This document shows positions 54,966-64,000 of a stretch of 64,000 bases of DNA, piece by piece. Below the pieces are notes generated by a model, which saw nothing but the letters and a program-made list of their open reading frames with translations, made no database searches and was not told the origin of the DNA. This stretch comes from Didymella arachidicola. Its lineage: Eukaryota; Ascomycota; Dothideomycetes; Pleosporales; Didymellaceae. The stretch lies in the NCBI GenBank assembly GCA_016630955.3, contig CM049987.1, forward strand, positions 2,294,001 to 2,358,000, given 5' to 3'. Made by a program: the position numbers and the translations under genes. The stretch's first letter is position 1. The number at the start of each line of letters is the position of its first letter.

Positions 54966-56570
54966 ATGTCGCAACAAATTAATCTTGAATTGCTTCCTCG
55001 TGGAGAGAGAATTGACCTTGCTATCAAAGCTATGAAATCAAACGCGAATCTAAGCCAGCGACGCGCTGCTGCTGTCTACAACGTGCCTGAAACTACCCTT
55101 CGAAGGCAATGCGCCAAACCAGCTTCTCAACGCGTTGTCCACCCTAACGCGTGTAAGCTTACAAGGCAAGAAGAGGAGGTGCTTATTCAATACATAAGGA
55201 AGCTTGACGCGCGAGGCTTTGGCCCTACGCTTGCCTACGTGCGAGAGATGGCTGATCAACTGCTGGCTGCTCGCAGTGCAGGCAAGGTTGGAGAACACTG
55301 GGTCTACCGGTTTATCAGACGGAAACCTGAGATCAAGTCTCAGATTTCTAGACCAAGGGATTACCGGAGAGTCCTGTGCAGCGATCCAGCTATTATCAGT
55401 CCCTGGTTTGACCTTGTACGCAATGTCAAAGCCAAGTACGGCATCCTAGACCAAGATACCTACAACTTTGACGAGACTGGGTTCCAGATAGGCGTTGGAG
55501 GGTCATTTAAGGTAGTAACTGCTTCTGAGAGACGTCTTGCACCACTCAGCGTCCAGCCTGGCGATCGTGAGTGGATAACTCTGATCGCTTGTATCAACGC
55601 GATGGGCTGGTCTATCCCACCCTTCTTTATCCTCAAAGCAAAGCACCACGACAAGGCCTGGTACGTTAACAACCCAAAGGATTGGAGGATTGGGGTTAGC
55701 AAGAATGGCTGGACCTCGAATGAGCTTGGCCTTGCCTGGCTAAAGCACTTTATCCAGCATACAGAGGCTGCTACTGTAGGTAGCCATTGGCTGCTGATTA
55801 TTGATGGCCACGAGAGCCATAAGTCACTCGAATTCCAAAACCTCTGCGAGGAAAGCAAGATTATTGCTCTCTGCATGCCTCCGCACGCCTCTCACATCCT
55901 GCAGCCACTTGACGTTGGGTGTTTTGCCCCGCTAAAGCAGGCGTATAAGAAGGAAATCAAAAGCTTGGCAGACAGTCACATCACCCATGTGGACAAAAAG
56001 ACCTTCTTAGCAACGTTTCAACCAGTATACGACAAGGCTATATCAAAGAGCAACATTATATCAAGCTTTAAAGCAACTGGCTTGGTTCCACTTAACCCAG
56101 AGGTGGTGCTGTCAAGGCTTGAAGTCAAGCCTCGCACGCCAACACCGCCTCTACCAGGGCCTACTAACTGGCAACCTAAAACACCAACCAACGCGATTGA
56201 AATTGACAGCCAGACAACGCTAATAATCAAGAGGATAAGGGAACATAAGAGTTCCTCCCCTGACTCAATTATTGAGATGGTTCTGCACGTCAAAAGGGGG
56301 TCTGTAAAGAGGGACCATTCGCACACGCTGCTTGAGGCAAGGATAGCTAAGCTTGAGCAGGTAAATGAGGCTGCTTCTGAGCGTAAGAAGCGCAAAAAGA
56401 AGCGGATTCAGGAAGGCGGGACTCTCTCGCAGCCAGAGGCAGAGGAAATACTAAAGGAGATAGACGCTAAGGCTGAGGCACAAGGTGGTGCGCAGGTAGG
56501 TAGCAGCAGTAAAAATAAACGTCGCTGTAAGACGTGCGGCAAGACCGGGCACAACAAGCGCACCTGCTAG
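54966..56570 (+). CDS. Pogo-type DDE transposase with CCHC zinc knuckle
   Basis: Single-exon, full-length 534-aa transposase. A psq/CENP-B-like helix-turn-helix lies at about residues 13-55 (RAAAVYNVPETTLRRQ), followed by a second HTH_Tnp_Tc5-like domain (about 65-125; KVGEHWVYRFIRRKPEI). The DDE domain has Asp169 (NFDETGF), Asp280 (LLIIDGHESH) and Asp316 (ILQPLDVGCF), a D-D-35-D spacing with all catalytic residues present. HASHILQPLDVGCFAPLK is the family hallmark. The C-terminus is a Lys/Arg/Glu coiled segment followed by a CCHC zinc knuckle (CKTCGKTGHNKRTC). It starts 34 bp inside the left terminal repeat. It appears able to encode an active enzyme. Confidence 0.95.
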   Translation: MSQQINLELLPRGERIDLAIKAMKSNANLSQRRAAAVYNVPETTLRRQCAKPASQRVVHPNACKLTRQEEEVLIQYIRKLDARGFGPTLAYVREMADQLLAARSAGKVGEHWVYRFIRRKPEIKSQISRPRDYRRVLCSDPAIISPWFDLVRNVKAKYGILDQDTYNFDETGFQIGVGGSFKVVTASERRLAPLSVQPGDREWITLIACINAMGWSIPPFFILKAKHHDKAWYVNNPKDWRIGVSKNGWTSNELGLAWLKHFIQHTEAATVGSHWLLIIDGHESHKSLEFQNLCEESKIIALCMPPHASHILQPLDVGCFAPLKQAYKKEIKSLADSHITHVDKKTFLATFQPVYDKAISKSNIISSFKATGLVPLNPEVVLSRLEVKPRTPTPPLPGPTNWQPKTPTNAIEIDSQTTLIIKRIREHKSSSPDSIIEMVLHVKRGSVKRDHSHTLLEARIAKLEQVNEAASERKKRKKKRIQEGGTLSQPEAEEILKEIDAKAEAQGGAQVGSSSKNKRRCKTCGKTGHNKRTC

Positions 56571-56671
56571 AAAGATGTAGCAGAGATAGAGGATTAATCT
56601 AAGCCATCGCACGCCTGAATTGCTTGTTGTAGTGTTGAGATATTAAGGTGCAAAGGTGAATGTGCGACAAA

Positions 56672-56717
56672 GCGCGCCATTTCAGTAGGGTGCGCCATTC
56701 AGCCGTACAAAGTGTTA
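56672..56717 (-). repeat. Right terminal inverted repeat of pogo element
   Basis: Reverse complement begins TAACACTTTGTACGGCTGAA; 43 of 46 positions match the left repeat. It is followed immediately by the TA duplication at 56718-56719. Confidence 0.92.
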
Positions 56718-56719
56718 TA

Positions 56720-57457
56720 GTTTGAACCTCTATAATATAGCTGCTGTGACACGCAGCAGTAGTGTCTGCGTCGAGCGAGCTGCATCTGCAGTGCTACGGT
56801 TGTCTGGTCGAACCCTAACGCAAGCTACTTTCTTGCCAACAAACTAAGGCTGTGGAACTACTGGTATCAACGTAAAGCGTTCTTTTGTAGTGTGCAGCTC
56901 TGCTTCGCTACCTGAGCTACGAGTGATGAGTAGTCAATTTAGTTTATTTGTCCACGCATCGACGACACGTATGACCAAACATAATACTACTGCATATCCA
57001 AGTAAACCAGAAATATGCGTAATGAGATCCAAACTAGCATTTCATACCCAGACTGTCCTTCTTTCCACATCTCCACTGTGTAGCCAGCGCATAGAGATGC
57101 TAGCCCTGGAGTGCTTACGACGTGAGTTGATGCCAAAAAGAATGGTACGATAGGCACAAACCGGGGGTTGTCAATACCGCTTGCGCTGTTGTTAGCACCA
57201 TGCGCCTTGAAAGATCATAAAGAGAGATAGCAGTATGTAATCAAGGGTGAGGTAGGGGTGTATGCACGCTTCAACACACCCAGCGAGGTATCGAACAACA
57301 CGGGGTCGGCGTCCAGTCCCGTAAGTTGAAAAGAACCTTAGTATTCAGATTACGATTCAGTGGGATCGTAGCCCAACACTTCCAAAACGCGATGCTACTA
57401 CTTTGCTGTTACATGAGAGCCCATCCTGAACGCCAAACGCAAAAATGATTGCCCGAC
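56720..57457. other. Intergenic, right flank of the transposon
   Basis: About 740 bp with no gene seen. Just beyond the element is a small hairpin (CTGCTG...CAGCAG, near 56741-56759). A TTCGA-containing stretch at about 57480 was examined as a tRNA and rejected. Confidence 0.45.
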
Positions 57458-60158
57458 CTAATACGCTCTGCCGGACTGGCGAGGTTCGAATCGCCTGGCA
57501 CTCGCACTTTCACTGCTCAGCCTTCTTTCAACACTCCTCTCGACACTCCCATCCCTCAGATCCTCAACAATGCTGTCAGGGAGGTACATCTCTCGCCCTC
57601 TTGCTGTCCTGTGCAGACCCCGTCGGACATCGCCATCCAGCCTCCCAGGATAACTCATTGAGTTGAGCGATTCAGTCTCGGTGTGCGCGTCGACTGTGAT
57701 GGCATGGTGCTGAGAGTCATCATCGACGAAGAAGCTGCGTTGGGTGTCTGCAGTCGTGGGGCGGGAGCGCTGCTGGCGATCACGGGATGTGGGCCGTAGA
57801 TCGCAAATTTCGTAGCGGCCTGGGGATGGTGGAGAAGATGAGTTGCTGCGAGAACGTGTGCGATGTACAATGGGTGGTACTGCTTGAGCTGTGTCGGCAT
57901 TATACCTCGTTGGGGTCCCGATTGCTACTGCTGATGCGAGTGATTCTTTGCTTTGGTACCATGTGTCTTGCTCGCTCTTGTAGCGGTGGATTGGCGATGG
58001 GTCGGTGCTGTCCTGTGAGTCGTGGTGGATGAGTGTAGGCTCGCTGCTGATGGAGTCCTTATGCTGTCTTCCTCTGTGCTTCTTGCGTGTCCTCTGACTC
58101 TCCATGGTCGAGGTCGGAGAGTTGTCGTCCGATCTAGGGGATAGCCGAGGATCAATCGGTGATTCGGGGCTTCCAGACCTGTAGCTGTTATTTTGGCCTG
58201 CGTAGCAGTTTGCAGTGACAGTACCCAAGCCAGCTTCTGTTGGGGGTTGGAGAGAGCGGATGAAGTCCCCAGCCGCCTGATCCTTCTCGTTTATGCCCCT
58301 GTTGCTACCATTCCCACTGCTGCCACTGCTACCCATGAGCCTCTTATGCCATGAGGTGTTCTGATACTCGAAGTCTGAACGCTTCTCGCCGCGCTTGCCG
58401 AACCAAAGCGGTTCGTTCTTGCTAATCCTGACTACGCTAAGCCAGGGGTTGCCAGGCTCATCATCAGCGAGAGCAAAGATCACATCCACCTCCTCGAGCG
58501 ATCGGAATGCAGTTTCGGGGTAGAAGAAGTAGACGATGGGGATGATGGCAAAGTTCGTCGCCGCGAAGATGATCCAGGTGCGGTAGCCGATCTTGTTGAA
58601 CGCGATTGGTGTAATGAAGACAACACTGGAAGGAAGTCAGTATAGCTCATTTGAACTTTCGCATAGGACGTACATAAAATTAAACATCCAGTTGGCACTG
58701 GTACTGATCGCGTTTGCGGGTCCACGAATTCTCAAAGGAACAATCTCGACTTGGTAGAGCCATGCCATTCCTTGCCAACCGATAGCGAAGAACATTGAAA
58801 ACGCGAACAAGAAGACTGTACTGGCGATGCGTCCGCCAGAAACCTCACGCTCAGTCCACAGGTATTGCATGATGGTGATGAGGATCAAGCAGCCACTCAT
58901 ACCGGATGCTCCGAACATCATCAAGGACCTGCGACCCCAGAAGCGATCAATACCGACGACAGCAACAAAACTTGCGAAGAAATATGTTGAGGCAGAACAT
59001 CCGGCAAGAAGACGCGCAAGCCATCCGGTATAGCTCATGCGCGTGAAGAAAATCCAACTCAAGTATTGCAGAGCAAGGTTGATACCGGTCCCCTGCTGAA
59101 AAACCTGGACGAAGTAGGCGAGGATGACGCGATGGAAGCCACGACGCTCTTTGTTCGAGAACACACTCGCTGTTGATCCCTGGGCCATGATCAAGATGGC
59201 ATCCTTGATCTGCAGGAATTCGTCCTTGATCTCGAAACCGTCAACATCGTCGTCGTTCAGGGCACTTAACACGTTTAGCGCTTCCTGCTCTCGACCTGTA
59301 AGGATAAGCCATCGGGGGGACTGAAACTTCATGTTAGCCAATTTACCAAGATGGGCAACGCACTTGATCTTACCTCAGGTAGAAAGAACAACAAAGCGAT
59401 CGCAGGTAAAGAAAAGATGATCTGGAAAGCGACCGGGACACGCCACGCTGCCGAAGAGTCGACATAAGCAAACGCGAACGTGAGCCAGTACGACAAAGCA
59501 TAGCCAGCCGCGACAAAAGTGCCGGCACTGATCATGAGAATTGTTCCTTTACGGTGGGACTTGACGCATTCGGCTTGGTATGCGGGTGCTGTTGAGGTGG
59601 TGAAACCATTGCCTTTGCGACATCATTAGTGATAGCCCTCTTGTTTCGAGGTATATACAGTGCACATACCGAATCCGGCGATAGCTCGTCCCACAATGAA
59701 GTGCGCGAAACTGTACGAAGAGGTCTGGATGATCTCGCCAATTGTCCATATGGTGATTCCGAGAAGAAGTGTACGCCTACGACCGAGGGAGTCGCTGACC
59801 AGGATGCAAAGGAGGGCAGACACGAGACATCCCAGGTTCCACGCTCCGACAACGAGACCTGATCAATGTTAACAACAAGGTCCATACAGTCGTGCCGGGT
59901 GGGATGTACCTATTACCCAAGCATTGTGGAATGATGTCGTCGCGGTATCCAATGTGTCAAGTTGAGGGAAACGCTCCAAAAACCGAGGGACGGTCAAGAG
60001 ACCGCCCATAACACCCTGCGCATAACCGAAACATCTGTCAAGCTGTCAGCCCACTAGACTAACGTTCCAAACACCTCAACTTACAGGAAGCACAATCCAC
60101 AAACGGCACTGATTGTGGTCGCGAGACTTCAGCCTCTGAGCCCAAAGTACCTCGCCAT
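57458..60158 (-). pseudogene. MFS sugar transporter with in-frame TGA at codon 10
   Basis: Six exons: 60085-60158, 59910-60034, 59670-59858, 59374-59612, 58674-59320 and 57458-58625, all GT-AG introns of 48-57 nt and all in phase, for 813 codons. Sugar/H+ symporter landmarks: CFGYAQGVMGGLLTVPRF (TM1 end), DSLGRRRTLLLG, GRAIAGFGNGFTTSTAPAYQ, FFLPESPRWLILTG, QVFQQGTGINLALQYLSW, GRRSLMMFG and YPETAFRSLEE. An unusually long hydrophilic Ser/Arg-rich tail of about 330 residues follows. In exon 1 the frame reads MARYFGLRG, then TGA (60129-60131), then SLATTISAVCGLCFL, which is typical TM1 sequence. The single stop would abolish the full protein; a start in exon 2 would lack most of TM1. Otherwise the gene is undamaged, so it is a very recent nonsense allele, a sequencing error or a readthrough case. 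Confidence 0.75.
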
Positions 60159-62129
60159 CGAGTTCTTCAAGCGGCGAGCACGAGATAACAACGACACAGC
60201 TAGAAGGAAGCTCAACGCTTAACGAAGGACCGAATCGCGGAGAGGGGTTAACGTTTATCAGAGCAGCTGTCTAAACCATGCTTTCGGATCCCCAGACGTT
60301 ATCTGACACATGTGGGTTTGACAGATTCTGCAGACTTTCGTCATGACCAACTCCAACATGGATGCCCTTCAACACTGGTACGCAGCAACGGCGAGCGCAG
60401 TGCGACCATACTGGAATAGGAAGAAAGTAGCATCTTGACATCGTCGAGGCGTGTCGATGTCAGGTACCGGGGTGCGGAGATGAGACCGGCACGGCTTAAG
60501 AGCTCTTAGGTGCTGATGTCATTGGTTCTAGTGGACATTTAGCGTCGATATGTGGTTCCTGCAGTTTGTCGATCAGATCATGATCAATCGACATGAGCTA
60601 GAGTTCTCTCCAGCATTGTCATAAAGGGCTCGCAAAAGCTCTTATGGCCTTTACAGAGCCTGACGTTGTTATGATTATCAAAAAGCAAAGACTTTCCGGA
60701 AGTTGTACGACTTCGCCTTTACAACCGAGCTCTTCTTGCAGGGGTTTGATCCTGCGAGATGAGCGTTGGTTCGCGATTATCACTTGTATCCACTCGGCGA
60801 AACAGATCGCAGGTTATCCTCGCCATATGGCTGCCCCTTGGGTTTGCACGTTCCCTAGCGGAATACGCTGCCATCCAATCGGTTGAAGGCCATCTGATGA
60901 AGCCACCGAAGTCATCTCTTGAGATCCTGCTCCTCGCGGCCGCTTCGAAACTCAATGCACGCTCGACAACTGGCGTGTTGCCATTCCCTTTTCCGCAAAA
61001 ATGGTACTGACATTAAGCGTAAAGCTGAGTAGAAGGAGTGCTGCATCTGCTGCCTTACGGAATGTAGAGCTCATATTGACATTCATCACGCATACCCGAT
61101 GCAGCAGCAATGCACATACCCTTGTTCATTGACAATGTAACTGGGATCATTCGTTAATCGTGCATGTAGATCTGCGAGCTGACAACGAAGCGACTTCCGG
61201 GTCACTAAGCCAGCCAGCCTCAGCCGCGCGCCGCTCACAACGTGCGGGTCTGCGGAGCTGCCGTACCTTAGAGCACAAGTGGGCGAGGATCCCGAACGCG
61301 AAGTAAGATATGTACAAGGGCTACTATGAGTAGACATGTGGGTGGTCAAGGGCGTCGACAGTTTTGAAAGTTGGAGGTACGCCTCTTGCAACATTCCAAC
61401 TGAGCCTTTCTCAGCCACAAGGATGCACTGCCACCGCTAAAGCGTGCGCCCTTTCCTCCATCGTTCATCGACGCAGTTTCCCCTCGCAACAACGATGAAT
61501 TCATTAACGATGAGGGCGGCTTAGGACGAACCCTCCAATATCTTTCGAGCTCGACCAAATCTACTTCTGGAAGTGCGATCACTGTTTACTCTGCGCGAAT
61601 GCCAAATTACCTAGGTATGATGTCTTTGATGGCTCCCAGCAAAGAACGACAAACATCACTTTCAACATGCTGATGGTCACGAACCACGGACACATACGTT
61701 TAAAGGTTGCTTTCTTGTATGTCTAGGGTTTGACAAGGATAAGCTCGATGTGACTGACGATCAACATTTGTACTAATAACGCCCCCATCCGCCCTTTTGA
61801 CAGAGTTGCCTTGCAGCTCAAGGGCGTTGCACAGCCTCAGGCAAACATCACGGTCATGCTACCACACATCGACTCAGAACCATAAGAGAGACGTCTAGCT
61901 TGTATCCGCACGATGTAGTCTCAAAGCAACAGCCAGTACAGTACTCGCAGTCTTCTTCACTGAGTGCACTGCTTCAAAATCCGCCCTTCGTTGGCCCACT
62001 TATCCTGCCAGTTTGAAGATTAACGCAGTCCTCTTGACTGAGTGCACTGTAACTTCATTGTGAGCCCACAAAGCTGACGCTGGACCCTCGTCACAGCCGT
62101 ATCCTCATCGCATCACCACCTTCACCCCT
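60159..62129. other. Intergenic, 2 kb
   Basis: Upstream region of the sugar transporter and of the next + strand gene. No coding frame with recognisable features. Confidence 0.5.
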
Positions 62130-63272
62130 ATGTGCGATCCCACCTACGTCCTCCGCCGCTGGCACCACCTCGACTTTCCAAGCAACACGCCATCCCTCTC
62201 CGAACAAGTGCTCGAGAATGGCTTCTCAGACATGAACCTGAACAGCATCCCCGCGCTCTACGCCGACTTCCGCTCGCCCTCCCGCTCAGCGCAGCGTGAC
62301 ATATCGAAACGCAAAAAGCAGCGTATACTCAACCCCATGTTCCGCACCAAACACTGCCCTTACCACCGCGACTGCCTCGCCTTCTTAAAACCGCATGTTT
62401 CGAGCCACGAATGTCGCTGGCGGGGCGTGAGAGCTGAGTGTACGAGCGAAGCGTACTGGGACAAAGAGAGTGCGGAGCTCGATGTTCGAGAGAAGATGGA
62501 CTGCGCAGACCTAGTAACGCTGTATTACAACCATGGCCACAACGCTGCGGCGATCGAGACGCTCCGTCCTCAACCCCTCGAAAGCGCGCAGAGTGAGGAA
62601 GAAGACGAAGATGAGAACGTAGACGAATGGGTATCCATCCCACTTCCATCCGACCCACCTTCATCCTCAAAACCCACACCAGACCAGCCCCCAGAACCAA
62701 ATCCCTCAGTCAAAACGCTACAGAACTGGACAACATCCCTCTCACCCCCCATCCCCACCCCAACACTCTCCCCCCGGCCCTCCCCTCACACCCCCGAAAC
62801 AACATTTACATATCACCGCAACACCACCGGCCTCTGGGAACTCGGTTTCTCCAACCCCAACCCATCCTCCCCGACCGATCCATACGGATGCACACAGCGC
62901 CCCCTCCCGCTCTCCTGTGGCTGCTGCTCCGCGAACACCGGCTTCTTCGCATGCGCGTGTGCGGATTTCCCCGCGGACTGGCGGTCGCCGGAGCAGCCCT
63001 GGCGAGGTAGGTTGATTGCGTGGGCGGGTGGGGATGCAATGCAGCGGATGCGGGTTGCAGATGAGGTGTATGCGGTTCAGACACGCGGAGTTTTGTCTTC
63101 AGGTCGGGGTGGTGCTGGGGAGGGAGGCGGGGATGGGGGTGTGCAAAAGGAGGGGAGAGAGGAGTGGACGTTTGTCCGTGTGCCGCGGGGGAAGGGAGGT
63201 TGTGATGGGGATTGGGATGTTGTGTCTGAGTTGAGTTCGACGGGGAGCTGGAGGGTTGTTGATGTAGCGTAA
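62130..63272 (+). CDS. Unknown Cys-containing protein (380 aa)
   Basis: No family recognised. Single-exon frame from an ATG after a CT/CA-rich leader. The N-terminal third is globular-looking with several Cys/His (TKHCPYHRDCLAFLKPHVSSHECRW is split here as TKHCPYHRDC and HVSSHECRW). An acidic run follows (SEEEDEDENVDEW, about residues 154-166), then a long Pro/Ser/Thr-rich disordered section (about 172-230). A second Cys cluster comes next (LSCGCCSANTGFFACACADF, about 266-285). The C-terminal section has Gly-rich low complexity and ends VSELSSTGSWRVVDVA. The two Cys clusters might bind metal; this is a guess. The coding strand flips from C-rich to G-rich near 63005. Confidence 0.6.
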   Translation: MCDPTYVLRRWHHLDFPSNTPSLSEQVLENGFSDMNLNSIPALYADFRSPSRSAQRDISKRKKQRILNPMFRTKHCPYHRDCLAFLKPHVSSHECRWRGVRAECTSEAYWDKESAELDVREKMDCADLVTLYYNHGHNAAAIETLRPQPLESAQSEEEDEDENVDEWVSIPLPSDPPSSSKPTPDQPPEPNPSVKTLQNWTTSLSPPIPTPTLSPRPSPHTPETTFTYHRNTTGLWELGFSNPNPSSPTDPYGCTQRPLPLSCGCCSANTGFFACACADFPADWRSPEQPWRGRLIAWAGGDAMQRMRVADEVYAVQTRGVLSSGRGGAGEGGGDGGVQKEGREEWTFVRVPRGKGGCDGDWDVVSELSSTGSWRVVDVA

Positions 63273-63660
63273 TTTCGTACTTCACCCTATCCTTACGACT
63301 CCTTTCATGTCCTAGAGTGAGCATGACTAGTGCTTCGTTGGGTCTCCAACTATTTCGAACACAATCTCCAAATAACAAACGTACTAGCCACCCGCCAACA
63401 TATCAACCTCCCTCATTTCCTTCCCTTCAGAAACCCGTAAATCGATTCGATGGTCTGGATCTCATCCCTCTCCCTACCCATCGAAGCCCATCCCAAGTCC
63501 ACCCAGAACCCACAATCCATTAATCCAGACAGAGTATTGGGAATGCAGCCAGCCCTCACCCCTCTCATCAACATCCCCAACTAGAAACTTCTGCACTGCT
63601 ACACCCCCTCCCCTTCCGCTTCATCCCATTCCCCGTCCAAAACACACACTCCACCGAACC

Positions 63661-63692
63661 CTCCCATCTCCCATCTCCCATCTCCCATCTCG
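63661..63692. repeat. CTCCCAT heptanucleotide microsatellite, about 4.5 copies
   Basis: Four perfect CTCCCAT units plus a partial copy. Length polymorphism is expected. Confidence 0.85.
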
Positions 63693-63851
63693 CTCCCCTA
63701 AGCCAGCCTTTACCATATCCGAGTATCCTCATCCTACCTCACACTTCCCCTAAAACCCACCCCTCTTCCCGCCTCCTCAAACACCCGAGTACACACCACT
63801 GCATCAACCCTCCTATCTCACCAGAACCCGCCACCTCCCATCTCCGCCCCC

Positions 63852-63897
63852 GTCTCTGTCTCCGTCTCCGTCCCCGTCCTCGTCCTCGTCCTCGTCC
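63852..63897. repeat. GTCTCC/GTCCTC hexamer repeat
   Basis: About seven to eight imperfect hexamers of the form GTCNCC or GTCCTC in a pyrimidine-rich context. Confidence 0.8.
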
Positions 63898-64000
63898 TTT
63901 GGAGGCAGACTGGATTAATGGATGTATACTCTACGAATCGCTCTTTGTGCGAGAGGAGAGTTTCTAGAGCGGGATGTGCTAAGGGGTAGGGAGTGGATAG

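Larger units (their letters stand above)
54886..56717 (+). mobile_element. Complete pogo-family DNA transposon (1,832 bp)
   Basis: A class II element bounded by 46-bp terminal inverted repeats (54886-54931 and 56672-56717, 43 of 46 positions matching) and flanked by a TA target duplication (54884-54885 and 56718-56719), as for Tc1/mariner/pogo elements. It carries one intact transposase gene. Each terminal repeat holds two tandem versions of a TGAAATGGCGCACC-like word, probable transposase-binding sites. The ORF is free of stops and there is no sign of RIP-type C-to-T decay, so the insertion appears recent or the element is protected. No other copy lies in the window. Confidence 0.93.
63273..64000. 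other. Pyrimidine-rich terminal stretch of the window
   Basis: Mostly C/T-rich non-coding DNA with two simple repeats listed separately. No gene supported; a gene could continue beyond the window. Confidence 0.5.

Noticed and set aside
57440..57520. Possible tRNA around GAGGTTCGAATCGCC
   Set aside because: The TTCGA stretch looks like a T-loop, but the flanking bases do not form a proper 5-bp T stem and no anticodon or D arm could be fitted.
60759..61010. 83-codon frame upstream of the sugar transporter
   Set aside because: Short, no features and no conservation evidence available.

Overview
The window is nuclear DNA from a filamentous ascomycete (Pezizomycotina; Dothideomycetes is my best guess, not proven). 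The reasons are short introns (about 46-60 nt, with some longer ones; GT-AG, with CTNAC-like branch sites), an AtfA/Atf1 bZIP factor, an Slt2-type MAP kinase, a HET-domain protein, an AA9 polysaccharide monooxygenase, an SGRGGAGN-repeat (DUF3602) protein and a pogo-type DNA transposon. There are no bacterial-style operons, and I found no rRNA or convincing tRNA. Exon joins below were worked out by hand from splice signals and reading phase.

Layout. 1-12.5 kb: a long leader and the atfA-like gene (+), a small repeat-containing ORF (+), a metallophosphoesterase (-), a TDP2-like phosphodiesterase (-) divergent from the dynactin actin-related protein ARP1 (+). 12.5-22 kb: a DUF3602 protein, a GNAT acetyltransferase, an HMT1-type ABC half transporter, a degenerate F-box-like fragment and an amino-acid permease (-). 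23-31.5 kb: an unknown gene split by one in-frame TAG (-), a DHA1-type MFS pump (-) divergent from a TPMT-like methyltransferase (+), an OTU protease (-) and a Tyr/Pro-rich secretory-pathway membrane protein (-). 32.7-41.5 kb: a GPI-type repeat wall protein (-), a membrane-anchored pepsin-like protein (+) and the cell-wall-integrity MAP kinase (+). 42-47.6 kb: a HET-domain gene (+), a divergent pair of small RNase III-like proteins and a secreted AA9 enzyme (-). 49-54 kb: a small disordered protein and a CSC1/OSCA-type channel (-). 54.9-56.7 kb: a complete pogo-family transposon with 46-bp inverted repeats and a TA duplication. 57.5-63.3 kb: a six-exon sugar transporter whose first exon carries an in-frame TGA (-), then an unknown Cys-rich ORF (+).

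Functional themes. Stress and wall signalling (AtfA, the MAPK, three neighbouring surface proteins), export and detoxification (ABC half transporter, MFS pump, methyltransferase), nutrient uptake and plant-polymer attack (permease, sugar transporter, AA9). The most unusual items are the HET gene beside two degenerate RNase III-like paralogues, two otherwise clean genes each interrupted by one stop codon, the intact pogo element, and abrupt pyrimidine-to-purine strand-composition switches inside several genes.
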